From Glandiceps talaboti (taxonomy: Eukaryota > Hemichordata > Enteropneusta > Spengelidae): a DNA stretch of 20,000 nucleotides. This document shows positions 18,251 through 20,000 of this stretch, piece by piece. Under the pieces are notes generated by a model, which searched no databases, was not told the DNA's origin, and saw nothing but the letters and a program-made list of their open reading frames with translations. The position numbers and the translations under genes were made by a program. Position 1 is the first letter of the stretch. Each line of letters begins with the position of its first letter. The DNA lies in contig NC_135554.1 of assembly GCF_964340395.1 (NCBI RefSeq), positions 17,555,592-17,575,591 of the forward strand. Direction: 5' to 3'.

Positions 18251-19549
18251 CTAAATAAATAGAAAAGATACCAAAATTTATGAAATTGCTGAATATCATA
18301 ATATAGTAAAGTTAATGTTGATTTATACAGATGTCAATGTTAAAATCCTTATCTTACAATTTTCATTTTTGTGTCATATTTTCTTGAATATATAAATAAA
18401 TTTAATCTAAAATATAAATTATGCTAATAATCATCCAAAAGTTGGTCATAGTGGTTTTATGTACAGAATGCTTCTTACTGGGAGATAAATTGTTCAAGAA
18501 ATTACGGATGACATATTTACATAAATCACAAGTCCTTCTGAAAGCACTTCGATATCAAGATCCAATGATAGTGCCAGCTATTGAAATGACAAACCAAGGT
18601 ATATGGCACCTTAAACTTGGCCTTTCATAAATACTCATGTAAATCATGACATATATATTGAGAATAACTGACTTTAAGCTCTCTCTGTATGCAGTGCGTG
18701 AAATTAAGGTAAAAGGAGCACTGGTCATAAGGACTGACAGTTAGCAAAAGCTGTTAGTCCTTATGGAAAACTGCTGGTCCATACTCAATGTAGTTCACAT
18801 TCACAACATGTATATCTGCATCAACAACCCCCCACCATACAGATCAAATGACTTTATATCAACTTTGACAACAACACTTAGCGAGCTAGCTCCGACAATT
18901 GGTAGGTTAATTTGACTTGAGTGAGAGTAAAACAGGTAACACAAGATAAGATTCATGTAGGTAAATTAGGATATATCTTTGAGTAAATGTTATTATTGAC
19001 TCCAAATTCTGATTGGTGATAGGATCAACCGACAAGTTGTTGTAATTCTGAAAAACTGTCAGTCCAAACAGAAATCTGTTGGTCTTGGCCTGACGGACCG
19101 GCATCAATTACTCACACTGTCTGTATATGCATACATAATTTGATTTCAAGTTTACCATTTCTGATGAAAAAAAGACCTGCACTCTGGATAATCTTTAATT
19201 AATATTTAAGTTGCTCAAGTTGTGTAAGATTTTGTTTTCTATGAACTAAAATTCAGTGGAACTTGTGACAACCATTTGTAAGGAATTCTGTGTGTTCATT
19301 GAGTTATTGCAAAATCCCATCAAGAAATCCATGAAGCATACAGAGGAAAAACTTCCACCAGCACAAAATTCATAATTCACATTTATATTATTTCAATATC
19401 TAAAAAAGTTACCTCAGGCAACTTTTACCATTCTACTTTCACTGTGTAGTGTATTGTTGCCAAGAGTTGGACATTATCTGTGAAACAAGAATAGTGATTC
19501 TTTGATGAAAACTGCATCATTCTCAACAAACAGTGACATATTTTCTTAC
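18251..19549 (-). other. ERI intron carrying a hAT-like MITE
   Basis: Apart from the element at 18692-19119 nothing is recognised. Open frames at 18421-18630 (plus) and 18907-19107 (minus) have no family resemblance. Confidence 0.55.
18692..19119. mobile_element. Candidate non-autonomous hAT element (MITE), 428 bp
   Basis: The left end CAGTGCGTGAAATTAA is mirrored by the right end, whose reverse complement is CAGTGTGAGTAATTGA. The flanks are TCTGTATG (18684-18691) and TCTGTATA (19120-19127), a 7/8 match to an 8-bp target-site duplication. CAGTG ends and 8-bp duplications are typical of hAT transposons. Internally a 15-bp stem with one mismatch occurs at 18726-18740/18751-18765, and GGTC/AGTCC motifs recur. 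No transposase is encoded. Confidence 0.65.
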
Positions 19550-19666
19550 CTCTGTACAGAATGGAGTAAGTCTTGGATTTGCTGTTGGTCGTACATAAGT
19601 GTGAAATTCTGAATCAATCTCAAACGTTTTACTGTTAATCTTCAAAACAGGAAACTCAATAATTTC
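19550..19666 (-). CDS. ERI3: ERI3-like exon EIIEFPVLK...PFCTE
   Basis: Minus-strand acceptor TTTTCACTCTCAG and donor GTAAGA bound 117 nt (39 codons), phase 0 on both sides. It encodes EIIEFPVLKINSKTFEIDS and then FHTYVRPTANPRLTPFCTE. It is the strand region just after the Exo I catalytic motif; the exon carrying that motif lies beyond the window. Confidence 0.93.
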
Positions 19667-20000
19667 CTGAGAGTGAAAAAATCACAAAGCTATATTAATA
19701 TCAAAGGATAAAACTCTTCCCGAGGGAAAAAATCCAAGAAAAAACTGAGTCTGAAGGAATCAGTTTTGAGACTTGCAGTGTCTTGTCATATCAAGTTATC
19801 ATGAAATGTAAAAATGTAGTCAAATCAGTACAAGCTTATTAGATTAGAGAATTATCCTTCGCATCCCAAATTTGGTGTGCCCCCCCCCTTATTTATACTG
19901 TTTGTCCCCTTAGATGCCATGTCTGACAATCGGCCTGTGTGTTGTTGAAACATCGGTAATACAAAAGAATTTTCATCTCAACTTATGACAATGTGACCTT
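19667..20000 (-). other. ERI intron (to end of window)
   Basis: No reverse-strand match to the expected Exo I exon (FDxxCE-type) is visible here. Only a short C run near 19880 is notable. Confidence 0.6.

Larger units (their letters stand above)
15215..19666 (-). other. ERI3: Gene 3 span: ERI-family (ERI3-like) 3'-5' exonuclease, 5' partial
   Basis: Seven minus-strand exons are recognised; any one transcript uses six, because 15720-15816 and 15557-15656 are alternatives. Phases match at every junction. The order is EIIEFPVLK..., LTGITQDMVDG..., ...FVTCGDWDLK..., LPGQYRHLRL...TWINIKR, the Exo III exon ending GRHHSGI, and DDCKNIANIL... to a stop. These are landmarks of ERI exonucleases, DEDDh nucleases that trim RNA 3' ends (ERI1 acts on histone mRNA, small RNA and 5.8S rRNA; ERI3 is less well understood). 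Exo II Asp (GDWD) and Exo III His-x4-Asp (HSGIDD) are present; the Exo I Asp-x-Glu exon is beyond base 20000. ERI3 fits better than ERI1 or ERI2 by motif wording, from memory. Confidence 0.9.

Overview
The window reads as intron-rich nuclear DNA from a non-vertebrate animal, probably a marine invertebrate (lophotrochozoan or invertebrate deuterostome; I cannot choose between them). Signs are GT-AG introns with matching phases, extracellular kringle exons, low GC, many microsatellites and several short non-autonomous repeat families. There is nothing bacterial here, and no tRNA, rRNA or CRISPR that I can support.

Three genes can be assembled by hand. (1) 725-5710, plus strand, 5' end outside the window: a type I membrane protein with two kringle domains, each on its own 267-nt phase 1-1 exon, then a short stalk exon, a transmembrane exon and a tiny cytoplasmic exon followed by an AATAAA. 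(2) 7547-13476, plus strand, apparently complete: a 268-residue secreted, cysteine-rich, probably GPI-anchored protein whose ATG is the last codon of its first coding exon. (3) 19666-15215, minus strand, 5' end outside the window: the C-terminal 174-175 residues of an ERI-family (ERI3-like) DEDDh 3'-5' exonuclease. Genes 2 and 3 are tail to tail.

Gene 3 holds the most unusual material. Its catalytic Exo III exon is present as two diverged, intact, phase-matched copies 63 nt apart, which can only be used one at a time. Just upstream of the exon before them lies a tandem array of about 13 units of 74-79 bp, each made of the 3' end of the intron, the splice acceptor and roughly the first 48 nt of that exon. 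The gene therefore carries about 12 decoy copies of its own acceptor.

The rest is introns and intergenic DNA with repeats: a foldback element (431-627), a 114-bp satellite (1925-2720) running into a ~146-bp-period element with CA microsatellite and terminal hairpin (2721-3801, resembling pearl/Helentron-associated elements), a CT microsatellite that serves as a polypyrimidine tract, three clustered palindromes (6571-6690), a ~680-bp long inverted repeat inside an intron (10770-11451), fragments of a dispersed repeat, and a hAT-like MITE with near-identical 8-bp flanks (18692-19119). The three genes show no evident functional link.
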